This document shows, in pieces, positions 63,914 to 64,000 of a stretch of DNA of 64,000 nucleotides. Under the pieces are notes generated by a model, which worked only from the letters and a program-made list of their open reading frames with translations, had not been told where the DNA came from and did no database searches. The number at the start of each line of letters is the position of its first letter. The stretch's first letter is position 1. The position numbers and the translations under genes were made by a program. The DNA comes from Flavobacterium sp. TAB 87 (GTDB taxonomy: Bacteria > Bacteroidota > Bacteroidia > Flavobacteriales > Flavobacteriaceae): assembly GCF_001529295.1 (NCBI RefSeq), contig NZ_LLWK01000036.1:226784-290783 (forward strand), given 5' to 3'.

Positions 63914-64000
63914 ATGAAAACAATAACAAGCAAAACAGAGCTTTTAAAGAAATTAAAAAAAGAGAATATACTATATAACGGACGTATATGCTATTTAACA
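63914..64000 (+). CDS. Phage gene cut by the window edge
   Basis: An open frame from ATG 63914 to the last base (29 codons, Lys-rich: MKTITSKTELLKKLKKENIL start). It continues outside the window; nothing can be said of its function. Confidence 0.5.
   Translation, partial: MKTITSKTELLKKLKKENILYNGRICYLT

Larger units (their letters stand above)
55500..64000. mobile_element. Mu-like transposable prophage, left part
   Basis: Starts at about 55495-55505, inside the host regulator gene, and runs past the window. It holds a leftward S24 repressor, then a rightward early block: small HTH protein, DDE transposase, AAA+ ATPase, RecA-like ATPase, DUF3164 and many small genes with overlapping ends. This is the Mu order c-ner-A-B-early. 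No TG dinucleotide was found at the left end, so the terminal sequence differs from Mu; exact ends need the right junction and its target duplication. Confidence 0.85.

Noticed and set aside
1..64000. CRISPR array or rRNA operon
   Set aside because: No regularly spaced repeats of the right length and no rRNA sequence were noticed in the window.

Overview
The window looks like a chromosomal segment of a Flavobacterium-type member of the Bacteroidota. The evidence is low GC, a SusC/SusD pair, Bacteroidota-style -7 elements (TAnnTTTG) where a promoter can be seen, few Shine-Dalgarno sequences, and protein families typical of Flavobacteriaceae. It appears to be ordinary host chromosome up to about 55.5 kb. 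From there to the right edge it is the left part of a Mu-like transposable prophage.

Layout. (1) 0-5.1 kb: housekeeping genes (end of rsmE, DUF4159 protein, SpoU-type RNA methyltransferase, AI-2E-type permease, THUMP-like methyltransferase, VanX-type dipeptidase). (2) 5.1-13 kb, minus strand: acyl-CoA dehydrogenase/oxidase, a GT4 glycosyltransferase fused to an (alpha/alpha)6-like domain beside a GH130 phosphorylase, a GreA/B-like factor and a small hydrolase. (3) 13-18 kb: SusD/SusC pair. (4) 18.6-35 kb: a stress/signalling island. It holds a small eRF1-like protein, a single-domain response regulator, a CheB-CheR-PAS-kinase protein, gpmA, a P-type cation ATPase, a PIG-L/GT4/glycosidase operon, a PAS kinase with a REC-cNMP-FNR-type regulator, an outer-membrane barrel protein and a decayed BON-domain gene. 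FNR-like palindromes (TGAY-N4-ATCA) sit in three promoters here and match the recognition helix of the REC-FNR regulator. (5) 35-47 kb: a large Kdp potassium-uptake operon, in order two small proteins, a DUF7674-like protein, kdpF, kdpA, kdpB, kdpC, a porin, a divergent second KdpC-like protein, the KdpD N-terminal half and a separate histidine kinase. It is preceded by an NtrC-type sigma-54 activator that probably takes the place of KdpE. (6) 47-55.2 kb: a MacAB/TolC-like exporter operon (adaptor, ATPase, two tandem FtsX/MacB permeases, TolC). (7) 55.43 kb: the first 23 codons of a second sigma-54 response regulator, divergent from the exporter, cut by the prophage.

Prophage (about 55.5 kb to beyond 64 kb). 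The left end carries iterated TACCATT repeats. An S24-type repressor points left. To the right lie a palindromic operator over a TAnnTTTG promoter, a small HTH protein, a MuA-type DDE transposase with a TTG start, a MuB-type ATPase, a RecA-like ATPase, DUF3164, many small genes (several zinc ribbons), and a 57-nt tRNA-like element with acceptor and T arms but no room for a D-arm.

Most promising for follow-up: the interruption of the exporter's regulator by the Mu-like phage, the REC-FNR regulon, the divergent KdpC paralogue with sigma-54-type Kdp control, and the phage tRNA-like element.
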